DNA of 64,000 nt, taken from Palleronia aestuarii. GTDB lineage: Bacteria > Pseudomonadota > Alphaproteobacteria > Rhodobacterales > Rhodobacteraceae. Below the pieces are notes generated by a model that saw only the letters and a program-made list of their open reading frames with translations, ran no database searches and was not told where the DNA came from. This document shows positions 19,834 to 30,198 of this stretch, one piece after another (within the stretch, counting starts at the first letter, position 1; every line of letters begins with the position of its first letter). Where the stretch lies: assembly GCF_003253995.1 (NCBI RefSeq), contig NZ_QKZL01000001.1, positions 186,001-250,000 of the forward strand. Direction: 5' to 3'. Position numbers and translations under genes: made by a program.

Positions 19834-20694
19834 ATGAGCCACGTAGAGGACGGACCGGAGACCTCCGGTCCGGAAGACACCGAAGGCGGCGAGAGTCACG
19901 AACGCGGCTTCTTCGGACGGTTCTTCAACGCATTCGGCGCAGGCGAGGAATCCGACGAGGATCCGCCCCCGCCGGCCAAATCCCTTCCGGGGCTTCTCAA
20001 TCTCAGCCGCATGCGCGTCGAGGACGTGGCGATCCCGAACGTCGAGATCACGTCCGTTCCCATCGATATCGAGATGGACGACCTGGTCACGATCTTCCAG
20101 GAAAGCGGTCTCACGCGACTTCCGGTCTATGACGGCACGCTCGACAATCCCGTGGGCATGATACACCTGAAGGATTTTGCGCTCCGTCACGGTTTCGGAG
20201 CGAGCGCCGATTTCGACATGGCGGAGATGACGCGACCGCTGATCTACGCACCGCCCTCTATGCCGATCGGCGTGCTCCTGCAAAAGATGCAGTCGGACCG
20301 GATGCACATGGCGCTGGTGATCGACGAATATGGCGGCGTCGACGGGCTCGTCACGATCGAGGACCTGATCGAGCAGGTGATCGGGCAGATCGAGGACGAG
20401 CACGATACGGACGAGGACCAGCTCTGGACGCTCGAGCAGCCGGGCTGCTACCTCGTGCAGGCCAAGGCGCCGCTCGAGGAGTTCGAGGCGGAGATCGGCA
20501 TGCGCCTCGTCGATCCCGACGACGAGGAGGAGATTGATACGCTTGGCGGCGTCGTCGTCGTCCTGACCGGCCGCGTTCCGACGCGTGGCGAGGTGATCCC
20601 GCATCCCGCCGGCCCGGAATTCGAGATCGTCGATGCCGATCCGAGGCGCCTGAAGCGGCTTCGCGTTCGGTTGCCGGACACGGCGGTTGGTTGA
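19834..20694 (+). CDS. corC: CorC/HlyC family CBS-domain protein
   Basis: Cytosolic protein of 286 residues with two CBS domains (around 55-175) followed by a CorC_HlyC transporter-associated domain. Typical motif ALVIDEYGGVDGLVTIEDLIEQVIG is present in the second CBS repeat (VIDEYGGVDGLVT). Linked to magnesium/cobalt resistance and placed beside ybeY and lnt in most Proteobacteria. The ATG 19834 (MSHVEDG) is chosen because the longer frame overlaps ybeY. The acidic Gly/Glu-rich N-terminus (about 30 residues) is likely disordered. Confidence 0.9.
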   Translation: MSHVEDGPETSGPEDTEGGESHERGFFGRFFNAFGAGEESDEDPPPPAKSLPGLLNLSRMRVEDVAIPNVEITSVPIDIEMDDLVTIFQESGLTRLPVYDGTLDNPVGMIHLKDFALRHGFGASADFDMAEMTRPLIYAPPSMPIGVLLQKMQSDRMHMALVIDEYGGVDGLVTIEDLIEQVIGQIEDEHDTDEDQLWTLEQPGCYLVQAKAPLEEFEAEIGMRLVDPDDEEEIDTLGGVVVVLTGRVPTRGEVIPHPAGPEFEIVDADPRRLKRLRVRLPDTAVG

Positions 20695-22189
20695 GGGGCT
20701 CAGGGCAGGTTCGACGCCGAAACGCCGCCTCGCACTCGCCCTCCTCGGCGGCATTCTCGCCGGATTGGGGCAGGTTCCGTTTTCGCTGACACCGGTCGCG
20801 CTCGGCGGTCTTGCGCTCTGCGCCTGGCTCGTCGCTCGATGCCCGGGGGCCCGGACCGCGGCCTGGACGGGCTTCGCCGCAGGAACGGGATACTTCGCGG
20901 TAACGCTCCACTGGATCGTGGAGCCGTTCCTGATCGAGCCCGACCGCTATGGCTGGATGGCGCCCTTCGCGCTCGTCTTCATCTCCACCGGTTTCGCGCT
21001 CTTCTGGGCGCTCGCCTTCGGCGTGACGCGACGGATCGCCGGGACCGGATGGCGCTTCGTACTGGCATTCGGGGCGTGTCTCGCCGGGGTCGAAATGCTG
21101 CGGTCCTATATCCTCAGCGGCTTTCCGTGGGCGCTTCTCGGCTATGTCTGGACGGAAAGCGGCGCAGCGCAGATCGCCGCCTGGACCGGGCCGTTCGGCT
21201 TGACACTTCTCACGACCCTCCTCGCGGCCGGGATCGCCGTCGCGGGCCCGTCTCTTCGCGGCGCCTTGAGCCTTTCCCTAGCCTGGGTGCTGCCGCTCGC
21301 CGTGGGCTCCGTGTTGATGCCGCCGGAGGAGGAGGCGCCCGCCGACGCCCCGGTGATCCGTCTCGTGCAGCCCAACGCACCGCAGGGGGAGAAGTGGGAT
21401 CCGGACCGGGTGCTCGGCTTTTTCGACCGTCAACTCGCCTACAGTGCCGCAACGCCTGCACCGGACCTCATCGTCTGGCCCGAGACGTCCGTTCCCTATC
21501 TCGTCGCGCCCGGCCATCCCGCGCTCGATGCGATTGCCGCCGCGGCGGACGGTGTACCTGTCGTGCTCGGCGCGCAGCGGCTCGATGGCCTGCGGCTCTT
21601 CAATTCGCTCTTCGTGATCGGCGCCGGGGGCGGGATCGACGCGATCTACGACAAGTACCATCTCGTCCCGTTCGGCGAGTACATCCCGCTGGGCAGCCTG
21701 ACGCGGCATCTGGGCCTGCGGAGTTTCGCGGCCCGGGACGGGTTCGGCTATGCCGCCGGGCCGGGGCCGCGGCTTCTCGATCTCGGCGCGGGTGGGCCGG
21801 TGCTGCCTCTGATCTGCTACGAGGCGATCTTTCCGCAGGACGTGGCCGCCGCCCCGTCGCGTCCCGATTGGCTCCTCCAGATCACCAACGACGCCTGGTT
21901 CGGAACCTTCGCAGGGCCGCAGCAACACCTGGCGCAGGCGCGGATGCGGACGATCGAGCAGGGGCTGCCGATGATCCGGGTCGCCAACACCGGCATCTCC
22001 GCCGTGATCGATGCCGCGGGCCGCGTACTGGCCGCGTTTCCGCTGGGCGAGGCGGGTTATCTCGACCACCGTTTGCCGGTCGCGCGGGAGCGGACGCTCT
22101 ATTCACGGACCGGCGATCTTCCCCTGGCTCTTCTCCTGCTTGCGACCCTGGGCATCGCGGCCCTCGCGCGGCGCAGGGAAAGCAGTTGA
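20687..22189 (+). CDS. lnt: Apolipoprotein N-acyltransferase
   Basis: Inner-membrane enzyme that adds the third acyl chain to the N-terminal cysteine of lipoproteins. 500 residues: about six membrane segments, then a periplasmic nitrilase domain. The triad is visible as Glu266 in [10 protein letters not shown], Lys323 in [12 protein letters not shown] and Cys377 in LICYEAIFP. The proposed start is TTG 20687, overlapping the corC stop by eight bases; no better start is seen, so the first few residues are uncertain. It serves the several lipoproteins predicted in this window. Confidence 0.93.
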   Translation: MVEGLRAGSTPKRRLALALLGGILAGLGQVPFSLTPVALGGLALCAWLVARCPGARTAAWTGFAAGTGYFAVTLHWIVEPFLIEPDRYGWMAPFALVFISTGFALFWALAFGVTRRIAGTGWRFVLAFGACLAGVEMLRSYILSGFPWALLGYVWTESGAAQIAAWTGPFGLTLLTTLLAAGIAVAGPSLRGALSLSLAWVLPLAVGSVLMPPEEEAPADAPVIRLVQPNAPQGEKWDPDRVLGFFDRQLAYSAATPAPDLIVWPETSVPYLVAPGHPALDAIAAAADGVPVVLGAQRLDGLRLFNSLFVIGAGGGIDAIYDKYHLVPFGEYIPLGSLTRHLGLRSFAARDGFGYAAGPGPRLLDLGAGGPVLPLICYEAIFPQDVAAAPSRPDWLLQITNDAWFGTFAGPQQHLAQARMRTIEQGLPMIRVANTGISAVIDAAGRVLAAFPLGEAGYLDHRLPVARERTLYSRTGDLPLALLLLATLGIAALARRRESS

Positions 22190-22228
22190 ATGTGCCCGGG
22201 CCGGTCGCTATCGGGCATGGGATAAACG

Positions 22229-22274
22229 ACGCACAACGGCTTCCTGGCGTGCGTGGCGAAAAGTTATCGGAGCG
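22229..22274 (+). promoter_or_regulatory. SAM/SAH riboswitch in the metK leader
   Basis: The leader contains a six-base-pair stem (ACGCAC at 22229-22234 with GTGCGT at 22249-22254) closing the loop AACGGCTTCCTGGC. This matches the conserved core of the SAM/SAH riboswitch (CACAACGGCUUCCUGGCGUG) known upstream of metK in Rhodobacterales. The loop segment CTTCC can pair with the ribosome site GGAG at 22269-22272, forming the pseudoknot that hides the Shine-Dalgarno sequence when ligand is bound. Expected effect: translation of metK is turned off at high SAM or SAH. The match was made from memory. Confidence 0.88.
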
Positions 22275-22278
22275 ATAC

Positions 22279-23460
22279 ATGGCACGGCAGAACTACATCT
22301 TCACCTCGGAATCCGTTTCCGAGGGCCACCCGGACAAGGTCTGCGACCGGATTTCCGATGCGATCCTCGACGCGTTCCTCGCGCAGGAGCCGGAAGCCCG
22401 CGTCGCCTGCGAGACCTTCGCCACGACCGACCGCGTGGTGATCGGAGGCGAGGTGGGCCTGTCGGACAAGGCCAAGCTCGACGAGTATCTCGGCCGGGTC
22501 GAGGCGATCGCGCGCAACTGCATCCGCGACATCGGCTACGAGCAGGAGAAATTCCATCACGCCACCTGCGAGATCACGAACCTTCTGCACGCGCAATCGG
22601 CCCATATCGCGCAGGGCGTCGACGGTTCCGCCGACAAGGACGAGGGCGCGGGCGATCAGGGGATCATGTTCGGCTATGCGGTCGAGGACACGCCGGAGCT
22701 GATGCCCGCGCCGATCCATTACGCCCACGCGATCCTGAAGCGCCTTGCCGAGGCGCGGAAGTCCGGGGAGGAACCGACGCTCCGGCCCGACGCCAAGTCG
22801 CAGATCTCGCTGCGTTACGAGGACGGCAAGCCCGTGGAGGTGACCTCCATCGTGCTGTCCACGCAGCACGAGCGGGAGGACCAGACCTCCGACGACATCC
22901 GCGCCATCGTCGAGCCCTATATCCGCGAGGTCCTGCCGCAGGGCTGGATCACGGAAGCGACGGAATGGTGGGTGAACCCCACCGGCATCTTCGTGATCGG
23001 CGGACCTGACGGGGATGCGGGGCTCACGGGGCGCAAGATCATCGTCGACACCTATGGCGGCGCCGCGCCGCATGGGGGCGGCGCGTTCTCCGGCAAGGAC
23101 CCGACGAAGGTCGACCGCTCGGCGGCCTATGCCGCGCGCTACCTCGCCAAGAACGTCGTGGCCGCCGGAATCGCCAAGCGCTGCTCCATCCAGCTTTCCT
23201 ACGCGATCGGTGTGTCGAAGCCCCTTTCGATCTATGTCGACACCTACAATACCGGAGAGGTGCCGGAGCACGAGATCGAGGCGGCCATTCCGAAGGTCAT
23301 GGATCTGAGCCCCACTGGCATTCGCAAGCATCTGAGCCTCAACCGCCCGATCTTCGAGCGAACGGCCGCCTACGGCCATTTCGGTCGCGCGCCCGACGAG
23401 GACGGGGGCTTTTCCTGGGAACGCAGGGACCTCGCCGACGCGATCCGCGCGGAGATCTGA
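22279..23460 (+). CDS. metK: S-adenosylmethionine synthetase
   Basis: Makes SAM from methionine and ATP. 393 residues. Seen: [13 protein letters not shown] at the N-terminus, [12 protein letters not shown], and the phosphate-binding loop [22 protein letters not shown] 22279 lies seven bases after the GGAG that the SAM/SAH riboswitch can sequester. Upstream frames read into the leader and are not coding. queF follows directly, so the riboswitch may also affect it by coupling. Confidence 0.98.
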   Translation: MARQNYIFTSESVSEGHPDKVCDRISDAILDAFLAQEPEARVACETFATTDRVVIGGEVGLSDKAKLDEYLGRVEAIARNCIRDIGYEQEKFHHATCEITNLLHAQSAHIAQGVDGSADKDEGAGDQGIMFGYAVEDTPELMPAPIHYAHAILKRLAEARKSGEEPTLRPDAKSQISLRYEDGKPVEVTSIVLSTQHEREDQTSDDIRAIVEPYIREVLPQGWITEATEWWVNPTGIFVIGGPDGDAGLTGRKIIVDTYGGAAPHGGGAFSGKDPTKVDRSAAYAARYLAKNVVAAGIAKRCSIQLSYAIGVSKPLSIYVDTYNTGEVPEHEIEAAIPKVMDLSPTGIRKHLSLNRPIFERTAAYGHFGRAPDEDGGFSWERRDLADAIRAEI

Positions 23461-23925
23461 GTGGCGGGCACCGACACGCGGGGCCTGACGCAGCTCGGCA
23501 CCCCGACGGGACAGCCCGCCTCTCCGGAGGAGGCGGTGCTGGAACGGGTGCCCGCGCCGCACGGGGAGAAGGCCTACGTCGTGCGTTTCACGGCGCCGGA
23601 ATTCACCTCCCTCTGCCCGATGACGGGTCAGCCCGATTTCGCGCATCTCGTGATCGACTACGTGCCCGGCGACTGGCTCGTGGAGTCCAAGTCACTGAAA
23701 CTCTTCCTTACGAGCTTTCGCAATCATGGCTCGTTCCACGAGGATTGCACGCTTACCGTGGCGTCGCGGCTCGTCGATCTGCTGACGCCCCGCTGGCTTC
23801 GGATCGGCGGTTACTGGTATCCACGCGGCGGCATTCCGATCGACGTCTTCTGGCAGACCGGCGCCGCCCCGGAGGGGGTCTGGATCCCCGACCAGGGCGT
23901 TCCGCCCTATCGCGGCCGCGGCTAG
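23461..23925 (+). CDS. queF: NADPH-dependent preQ1 synthase (7-cyano-7-deazaguanine reductase)
   Basis: Reduces the nitrile of preQ0 to the amine preQ1 in queuosine synthesis. 154 residues, the short unimodular type. Catalytic Cys52 and Asp59 lie in [12 protein letters not shown]; the QueF motif [16 protein letters not shown] and FHED follow. The start is GTG 23461, immediately after the metK stop, with GGAG eight bases ahead inside metK. Its last four bases overlap the end of the convergent redoxin gene. Confidence 0.94.
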   Translation: MAGTDTRGLTQLGTPTGQPASPEEAVLERVPAPHGEKAYVVRFTAPEFTSLCPMTGQPDFAHLVIDYVPGDWLVESKSLKLFLTSFRNHGSFHEDCTLTVASRLVDLLTPRWLRIGGYWYPRGGIPIDVFWQTGAAPEGVWIPDQGVPPYRGRG

Positions 23926-24479
23926 CCCTCCCGCGCGCGGAGCCAGTCGACGACGCGGCCCGCATCGGCGTCGGGCGGGAAGACCGGGTAGTGGACGCGG
24001 CGGATCATCCCGTCCTCCACGATCATCGTCAGCCGCCGGAGAAGCGTCTCTCCCGCCACCTCCATCACGGGCAGGCTCATCGCCTCCGCAAGGTGGAGAT
24101 GCGCGTCCGACAGGAGTGGATAGGGCAGCCCCAGCCGCTCCTTCGCCTCGAGCTGCCAGGCCGTTGATTGGGTGGAGAGGCCATAAACCCGCGCCGCGCC
24201 CGCTGCCTGCAGGTCCGACATTCGGTCGCGATAGGCGCAGGTCTGCGGCGTGCAGCCGCGCGCGCCAGGGATCGCGTCCCAGCCCTCGGGGAGGTCGGTG
24301 CCGGGCTGGCTCGTCATCGGATAGGCGAAGAGGATCGTGATGCCCGGCTCCACGGCCAGCCGCACATCGGCGCCGTCCGTCGAGGGCAGCGGCAGATCGG
24401 CGAGCGCCAGCCCCTCGAGGTGATCCGCCGCGCCGTCATCGTCGGGCGCGGGCAGGGTGGTCCAGTCGACCTCGTTCAT
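23922..24479 (-). CDS. Peroxiredoxin-like redoxin family protein
   Basis: Thioredoxin-fold protein of 185 residues of the AhpC/TSA-redoxin kind. The active region [14 protein letters not shown] has Cys76 and Cys81, spaced as peroxidatic and resolving cysteines are in PrxQ/BCP proteins, and it is preceded by the strand [11 protein letters not shown]. After it come [19 protein letters not shown] and [13 protein letters not shown], both typical of BCP-type peroxiredoxins. A thiol peroxidase role is likely. It is convergent with queF and divergent from trmB. Confidence 0.78.
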   Translation of the reverse strand: MNEVDWTTLPAPDDDGAADHLEGLALADLPLPSTDGADVRLAVEPGITILFAYPMTSQPGTDLPEGWDAIPGARGCTPQTCAYRDRMSDLQAAGAARVYGLSTQSTAWQLEAKERLGLPYPLLSDAHLHLAEAMSLPVMEVAGETLLRRLTMIVEDGMIRRVHYPVFPPDADAGRVVDWLRAREG

Positions 24480-24545
24480 ATCGTCTCCGCTTCATGGCTC
24501 TCGGGATCGTTGCAGGGGCGCCGGCCTTTGCCTAAAGCCCGCCCC

Positions 24546-25247
24546 ATGGAGAAGAAACACCCCCAGGCGCCCTGGCGCAACTTCTACGGCCGCCGCAAGG
24601 GCCATACGCTGCGCGACAGTCAGGAGCGGTACCTCGCACAGGATCTCGACGCGCTCTCGCCCGGGCCGGTCGAGTGGGAGGCGAACCCGGAGCGGCGGCC
24701 GATCGACCCCGCCGCGCTCTTCGGGGAGCGGGACGTGTGGCTCGAGATCGGTTTCGGCGGGGGCGAGCATCTCGTCCACCAGGCCGTGACGAACCCCGAT
24801 GTGGGGATCATCGGCGCGGAACCCTACATCAACGGGGTCGCGATGCTTCTGGGCAAGATCCGGGAGGCGGGCGCTACGAACCTGCGCGTCCATCCAGGCG
24901 ATGTCCGCGACCTCTTCGACGTCTTGCCCGGCGCAACGATCGCGAGGGCCTTCCTGCTCTATCCCGATCCCTGGCCCAAGGCGCGGCATCATCGCCGCCG
25001 CTTCGTAACGGAGGACCATCTGGCGCCGCTCGCACGCGTGATGCGGCCGGGCGGGCTCTTCCGCGTGGCGACGGACATTCCGGATTACGTGCGTCAGACC
25101 CTCGAGGAGGTGCCGCGGCAAGGGTTCGACCGCATCGAGGCCGATCTGCACGCGCCGTGGGACGACTGGTTATCCACGCGCTACGAGCAGAAGGCGCTGC
25201 GGGAGGGCCGGAAGCCGCATTACCTGACCTTCCACCGCCGGGCGTGA
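24546..25247 (+). CDS. trmB: tRNA (guanine-N7-)-methyltransferase
   Basis: Methylates G46 in the variable loop of tRNAs with SAM. 233 residues. SAM loop LEIGFGGGEHL (about 66-76), then GAEPYINGVAMLL and the family signature LYPDPWPKARHHRRRF. The start ATG 24546 gives MEKKHPQAPWRNFYGRRKG, the normal N-terminus; the long open frame upstream runs antisense to the redoxin gene and is not coding. It completes the lnt-metK-trmB neighbourhood usual in Rhodobacterales. Confidence 0.95.
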   Translation: MEKKHPQAPWRNFYGRRKGHTLRDSQERYLAQDLDALSPGPVEWEANPERRPIDPAALFGERDVWLEIGFGGGEHLVHQAVTNPDVGIIGAEPYINGVAMLLGKIREAGATNLRVHPGDVRDLFDVLPGATIARAFLLYPDPWPKARHHRRRFVTEDHLAPLARVMRPGGLFRVATDIPDYVRQTLEEVPRQGFDRIEADLHAPWDDWLSTRYEQKALREGRKPHYLTFHRRA

Positions 25248-25395
25248 CGCCGCGACTCGCAGGGAGATGACGGAGCCGGCAGCCGAAGGGGGACCGATCG
25301 CGTCACTTGGTGGCAGCCTTGCGAAACATTCTTTCGCCTTGTAGCACTTTGGCGGAGCGATGGCCGGAACGGCGCAAGCGACAGGGGGACCCGCA

Positions 25396-26967
25396 ATGAA
25401 GTTCGGAGTGATCGGCGAGACGTCGGAGGGGGAGGCGCGGGTCGCTCTGACGCCCGCCTCCGCGGAGCAGTTGCAGAAGCTCGGCCATGACTGCGTGATC
25501 GAGGCCGGTGCGGGCGGCAAGGCCGATTTCACGGACGAGGCCTACCGCGACGCAGGGGTAGACGTCCTCGACAATGCACAGGCCGTCTTCGAGGCGGCCG
25601 ACGTGATCGCCAAAGTCCGTCCGCCATCGGAGGCGGAAGTGGATATGCTCCGCGAGGGGCAGACGCTGATCTCGTTCTTCTACCCGTCGGAGAACGAGGC
25701 GCTGATGAAGCGCGCGGCGGAACGGGGCGCAACGCTCATCGCAATGGACATGGTGCCGCGCATCTCGCGCGCGCAAAAGATGGACGCGCTGTCGTCGATG
25801 GCCAATATCGCGGGCTACCGCGCCGTGGTGGAGGCCGCCAACAATTTCGGCCGCTTCCTCACGGGCCAGATCACAGCGGCCGGCAAGGTGCCGCCCGCAA
25901 AGATCCTCGTCGTGGGCGCGGGCGTCGCGGGTCTCGCCGCGATCGGCACGGCGACGAGCATGGGTGCCATCGTGCGCGCCTTCGACGTGCGGCCGGAGAC
26001 GTCGGAGCAGATCGAGTCGATGGGCGCGGAATTCCTGTTCCTCGATTTCGACGACAGCGATGCCGGGTCGGGCGAGGGCGGCTATGCCAAGCCTTCCTCC
26101 CCGGAGTTCCGCGAAAAGCAGCTCGCCCTCTTCAAGGAGCAGGCGCCCGATGTCGACATCGTCATCACGACCGCCCTGATCCCCAACCAGGAGGCGCCGG
26201 AGCTCTGGACCGAGGAGATGGTCAAGGCCATGAAGCCCGGCTCCGTCATCGTCGATCTCGCCGCGGAGCGGGGCGGCAATTGCAAGATGACGCGCAAGGA
26301 CGAGAAGTTCGTCACCGATAACGGCGTGACGATCATCGGCTACACCGACTTCCCGTCGCGCATGGCCACGCAGGCCTCAACGCTCTACGCGACGAACGTG
26401 CGCCACATGATGGCCGACCTCACGCCAGAGAAGGACGGCAAGATCGTCCACGACATGGAGGACGACGTGATCCGCGGGGCGACGATCACGCATGGCAAGG
26501 AGGTGACCTGGCCACCGCCGAAGCCCAAGACCAAGGCGCAGGCCGCCCCGCAGAAACGCGAGAAGAAGAAGGAACTCACGCCCGAAGAAAAGCGCGCGCA
26601 GGAAGTCGAGGCCTTCAAGAAGGACACGCAATTCCAGGTGGGCGTGCTCGTCGCGGGTGCGGTGGTCCTCCTCCTCGTGGGGGCCTATGCGCCCGAGAGC
26701 TTCATGAGTCACTTCATCGTCTTCGCGCTCGCGTGCTTCGTGGGCTTCCAGGTGATCTGGGGCGTGGCGCATTCGCTGCACACGCCGCTCATGGCCGTGA
26801 CGAACGCGATCTCGGGCATCATCATCCTGGGCGCGCTCCTGCAGATCGGGGCGTCGAGCTGGATCGTGGTGTTCCTGAGTTTCGTCTCCGTCCTCATCGC
26901 ATCGATCAACATCGTGGGCGGGTTCCTCGTGACCCGTCGGATGCTCTCGATGTTCCAGAAATCCTGA
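25396..26967 (+). CDS. pntA: NAD(P) transhydrogenase subunit alpha
   Basis: Proton-translocating transhydrogenase, passing hydride from NADH to NADP+ across the inner membrane. 523 residues, the undivided form: NAD-binding domain dI (alanine dehydrogenase-like) with the Rossmann loop [11 protein letters not shown] near 173-183, a charged linker rich in Lys/Glu (about 375-415), then four membrane segments (dII). An AGGGGGA ribosome site lies just ahead of ATG 25396. Followed 13 bases on by pntB. Confidence 0.96.
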   Translation: MKFGVIGETSEGEARVALTPASAEQLQKLGHDCVIEAGAGGKADFTDEAYRDAGVDVLDNAQAVFEAADVIAKVRPPSEAEVDMLREGQTLISFFYPSENEALMKRAAERGATLIAMDMVPRISRAQKMDALSSMANIAGYRAVVEAANNFGRFLTGQITAAGKVPPAKILVVGAGVAGLAAIGTATSMGAIVRAFDVRPETSEQIESMGAEFLFLDFDDSDAGSGEGGYAKPSSPEFREKQLALFKEQAPDVDIVITTALIPNQEAPELWTEEMVKAMKPGSVIVDLAAERGGNCKMTRKDEKFVTDNGVTIIGYTDFPSRMATQASTLYATNVRHMMADLTPEKDGKIVHDMEDDVIRGATITHGKEVTWPPPKPKTKAQAAPQKREKKKELTPEEKRAQEVEAFKKDTQFQVGVLVAGAVVLLLVGAYAPESFMSHFIVFALACFVGFQVIWGVAHSLHTPLMAVTNAISGIIILGALLQIGASSWIVVFLSFVSVLIASINIVGGFLVTRRMLSMFQKS

Positions 26968-26980
26968 AGGGGGCGGTTCC

Positions 26981-28423
26981 ATGTCAATCGGACTTCAATC
27001 CGCGGCCTACATCATCGCCGCGATCCTCTTCATCCTCTCGCTTGGCGGCCTGAAGGGTCAGGAAAGCGCCAAGCGCGCGATCTGGTACGGCATCGTCGGG
27101 ATGGCGCTCGCCGTGCTGGCCACCATCTTCGGCCCGGGCGTGCAGAACCTCTTCCTGATCGTCGTGGCCGTTGCCGCCGGCGGCTTCGCGGGCTGGTACG
27201 TCGCGGGAAAGGTGCAGATGACGGAGATGCCGCAGCTCGTCGCGGCGCTCCATTCCTTCGTGGGCCTCGCCGCCGTCTTCATCGGGCTCAACGCGGAGAT
27301 CATGCTGCAGGACGTGATGGCACTCCGCGATAGCGGCATCTCGCTCGACGCGGCGGACCTGACCGGGTTCGGGGAGCTCCTCTGGGCCAAGGACGCGGTC
27401 GAGGTCGGTATCCTGAAGGTGGAGGTCTTCCTCGGCATCTTCATCGGCGCGGTGACCTTCACCGGCTCCGTTATCGCCTTCGGCAAGCTCGCCGGCCGCG
27501 TGGACGGCAAGCCCGCGAAACTGCCGGGGGGGCACATGCTGAACCTCGGCGCGCTGGTACTCTGCCTGATCCTCGGGCTTCTCTACTTCAACGGGGCGGG
27601 GATCTGGACGATCCTGCTCGTCGCGATCATCGCGGGCTTCATCGGCTGGCATCTCATCATGGGGATCGGTGGCGCAGACATGCCCGTGGTCGTGTCGATG
27701 CTGAACTCGTATTCGGGGTGGGCTGCGGCAGCGATCGGCTTCACGCTGCAGAACGACCTCCTGATCGTGACGGGCGCTCTCGTGGGCTCGTCGGGCGCGA
27801 TCCTGAGCTACATCATGTGCAAGGCGATGAACCGGAAGTTCGTCTCCGTGATCCTCGGCGGCTTCGGCGGCACGTCCGGCCCGCAGCAGGAGATGGAAGG
27901 CGAGATGGTCGAGGTGCAGATCGACGGCGTCGCTTCCGCCCTCGAGGAGGCCGACAGCGTCATCATCGTGCCCGGTTACGGCATGGCGGTGGCGCAGGCG
28001 CAGCAGGCGGTGAGCGAACTTACGAAAAAGCTGCGCGACCAGGGCAAGACCGTGCGTTTCGCCATCCATCCCGTTGCCGGGCGACTGCCGGGGCACATGA
28101 ACGTGCTCCTCGCGGAGGCCAAGGTCCCCTACGACATCGTTCTCGAAATGGACGAGATCAACGAGGATTTCCCCTCGACGGACGTGGTCATCGTCATCGG
28201 GTCGAACGACATCGTGAACCCGGCGGCCAACGACGATCCGAACTCCCCCATCGCCGGGATGCCGGTCCTGCATGTCTGGGAAGCCAAGCAGGTCTTCGTT
28301 TCGAAGCGCGGGCAGGGGACCGGCTATTCCGGCATCGAGAACCCGCTGTTCTTCAAGGAGAACACGCGGATGCTCTATGGCGATGCGAAGCAGTCGGTGA
28401 GCGCGCTTCTTCAGAAGCTCTGA
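26981..28423 (+). CDS. pntB: NAD(P) transhydrogenase subunit beta
   Basis: Beta subunit of the transhydrogenase, 480 residues. The first 270 or so residues are membrane helices of dII; the C-terminal dIII domain binds NADP(H), with [15 protein letters not shown], the loop [14 protein letters not shown] and [14 protein letters not shown]. An operon with pntA is evident from the spacing and the shared enzyme. It supplies NADPH for the biosynthetic genes around it and for thiol defence. Confidence 0.97.
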   Translation: MSIGLQSAAYIIAAILFILSLGGLKGQESAKRAIWYGIVGMALAVLATIFGPGVQNLFLIVVAVAAGGFAGWYVAGKVQMTEMPQLVAALHSFVGLAAVFIGLNAEIMLQDVMALRDSGISLDAADLTGFGELLWAKDAVEVGILKVEVFLGIFIGAVTFTGSVIAFGKLAGRVDGKPAKLPGGHMLNLGALVLCLILGLLYFNGAGIWTILLVAIIAGFIGWHLIMGIGGADMPVVVSMLNSYSGWAAAAIGFTLQNDLLIVTGALVGSSGAILSYIMCKAMNRKFVSVILGGFGGTSGPQQEMEGEMVEVQIDGVASALEEADSVIIVPGYGMAVAQAQQAVSELTKKLRDQGKTVRFAIHPVAGRLPGHMNVLLAEAKVPYDIVLEMDEINEDFPSTDVVIVIGSNDIVNPAANDDPNSPIAGMPVLHVWEAKQVFVSKRGQGTGYSGIENPLFFKENTRMLYGDAKQSVSALLQKL

Positions 28424-28453
28424 CGGTCCGGCTCGACGGCCAACGGCCCGCAA

Positions 28454-28801
28454 TCAGTAGATCGCGGTGTCCGTGGACGGGCGGTACTCGAAGATGCCGT
28501 CGTCGGAGGCAAAGCCCCCCGGCACGGCGATCAGGGTGAAGCAATCGGCGTCGGGCTCACCCGCATTCATGCAGTACATCCCGTCCTCGGAGTAGGACCA
28601 CCGTGCCGTCCGCGTCTCTCCGCGCAGATCGTAGGTCATGGTTCCGTCCGCGAAATGGATCACGGACCCGCCGGCACCGCTCGCATGATCCCATTCGAGC
28701 GGCGTGCCGACGAAGCCTTCCGGCAAACCGGAGCGGGTCGTCTCCGTCACGGCCGGCGAGCAGCCAGCGAGAATGAGGGCGGCCAGCAATGCTCTCGTCA
28801 T
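28454..28801 (-). CDS. Predicted lipoprotein, unknown function
   Basis: Small lipoprotein of 115 residues. The N-terminus MTRALLAALILAGCS has a lipobox (LAGC) with the acylated cysteine at position 14. The remainder reads like a small beta-rich periplasmic domain (DGTMTYDLRGETRTARWSYSEDGMYC) with two cysteines that could pair. I do not recognise the family. It is convergent with pntB and lies 75 bases downstream of the MFS gene on the same strand. Confidence 0.7.
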   Translation of the reverse strand: MTRALLAALILAGCSPAVTETTRSGLPEGFVGTPLEWDHASGAGGSVIHFADGTMTYDLRGETRTARWSYSEDGMYCMNAGEPDADCFTLIAVPGGFASDDGIFEYRPSTDTAIY

Positions 28802-28875
28802 CTCTCTCTCCGGATGATTTGGTCACCGTCCGTCTAGCATGACACGAGAGCGGGGGCCAATCCGATCCCGCGGCC

Positions 28876-30066
28876 CTATTGCCGGCGAAGAATGAGCACG
28901 AAGGAGACGGCGCTGAGGATCGCGGAGACGATCCCGTAGCCCGTCGCGGTCATGGGCAGACCCAAGGGACCTTGCAAGGCGCCCACGACTAAGACGGGGA
29001 TCGAGATCGCGACATAGGCCACGGTGAAATAGGTGGCCGTCACCGCCGCCTTGTCCTCCGCGGGTGCCTGCTCGGACAGGGCGGAAAGACCGCCGCGGAA
29101 CGCGATGCCGTGGCCGATTCCCGTGAGAGCGATGGAGGCGACGAACAGGCCGAGGGACTGCACCGCGATCCCGACCGTGATGGCCACGATGCCGATGGTG
29201 AGGATCCCCATCCCGATGGGCAGGACCTTCGCCTCGGGCAACGTCTCCTCCGCGATCTGACCGCCGATCGAGGCGAGGAAGATGAGCCCCGCGATCGTTC
29301 CGATCAGAAGGTGCCACCCCTCGTAGCCCAGTACCTTTCCAAGGAAGGCAGGCGTGATGGCGCCCATGAAGCCGCAGATCATGAAGCTCGAAAAGGCCGA
29401 GATGGCGGCGGGCACGAAGATCGCGCGCACCTCGGGCGGCACCGACAGGCCCTGCGCGTGCAGCTTCGGCTCCGCCTTGCGCTCCCCGGGCTCAGGGATC
29501 GCGTAGAGAAGAACGCACGCGGCCGCCACGAGAGCGAGATGGACGAGGTAGGGGCTGCGCAGCGGATCGGGCAGGATATGGAGGATGAGCCCCCCGAGGA
29601 TCGAACCCATGCCGAGTCCGCCCATATTGGCCGCTGTCGCGCCGATCCCGCCGATCCGGTCGTGGCCGTTCGGAGCTGCCTCCGAGACGGCGAGAGTAGC
29701 CGCGGCCGTGTAAAGTCCGACCGAGGCGCCCTGAAGGAAGCGGGCGACCAGGAGGAGCGGCAATCCCTGCGCAAAGAGAAAGGCCAGCGAGCCGAGAGCG
29801 GCCGCCACGAGCCCGCCGATCAGGATCGGTTTGCGTCCGATCTGATCCGACCAGGGACCGGTACCGAGGAGCGTTCCGATGACGCCCACGGAGTAGATCG
29901 AGAAGATCGCGGTGATCGTCAGCGGCGAAAAACCATAGGTTTCGCTGTAGATCGGATAAAGGGGCGTCGGGACGGTCGCACCGGCCATCACCACGAAGAA
30001 TGCGAAACAACATGCTGCAAACGGCATCCAGGCCGCCGACATGGGCCGCGTCGACGACTGGCTCAT
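28876..30066 (-). CDS. MFS transporter
   Basis: Inner-membrane carrier of 396 residues with twelve hydrophobic segments. Seen: GPWSDQIGRKPILIGGL in the segment 2-3 loop (motif A) and the symmetric LGYEGWHLLIG/ASIGGQIAEETLPEAKV half. It resembles drug-export or sugar-export MFS proteins, but no substrate can be assigned. It is divergent from glpD, with 132 bases between the starts, yet nothing marks it as a glycerol transporter. Confidence 0.85.
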   Translation of the reverse strand: MSQSSTRPMSAAWMPFAACCFAFFVVMAGATVPTPLYPIYSETYGFSPLTITAIFSIYSVGVIGTLLGTGPWSDQIGRKPILIGGLVAAALGSLAFLFAQGLPLLLVARFLQGASVGLYTAAATLAVSEAAPNGHDRIGGIGATAANMGGLGMGSILGGLILHILPDPLRSPYLVHLALVAAACVLLYAIPEPGERKAEPKLHAQGLSVPPEVRAIFVPAAISAFSSFMICGFMGAITPAFLGKVLGYEGWHLLIGTIAGLIFLASIGGQIAEETLPEAKVLPIGMGILTIGIVAITVGIAVQSLGLFVASIALTGIGHGIAFRGGLSALSEQAPAEDKAAVTATYFTVAYVAISIPVLVVGALQGPLGLPMTATGYGIVSAILSAVSFVLILRRQ

Positions 30067-30198
30067 CTGAATCTCCCGAGGGTTCCGGACCGCAATGTCC
30101 GCCCCGCGTCGAAGTTCCGCGCCCGGACCCCCTCAAACTTCCCTGCGACCTCATGTATCATGGGATGGATCGAACAGGGTAACCCCGGAGGGGCTGGC

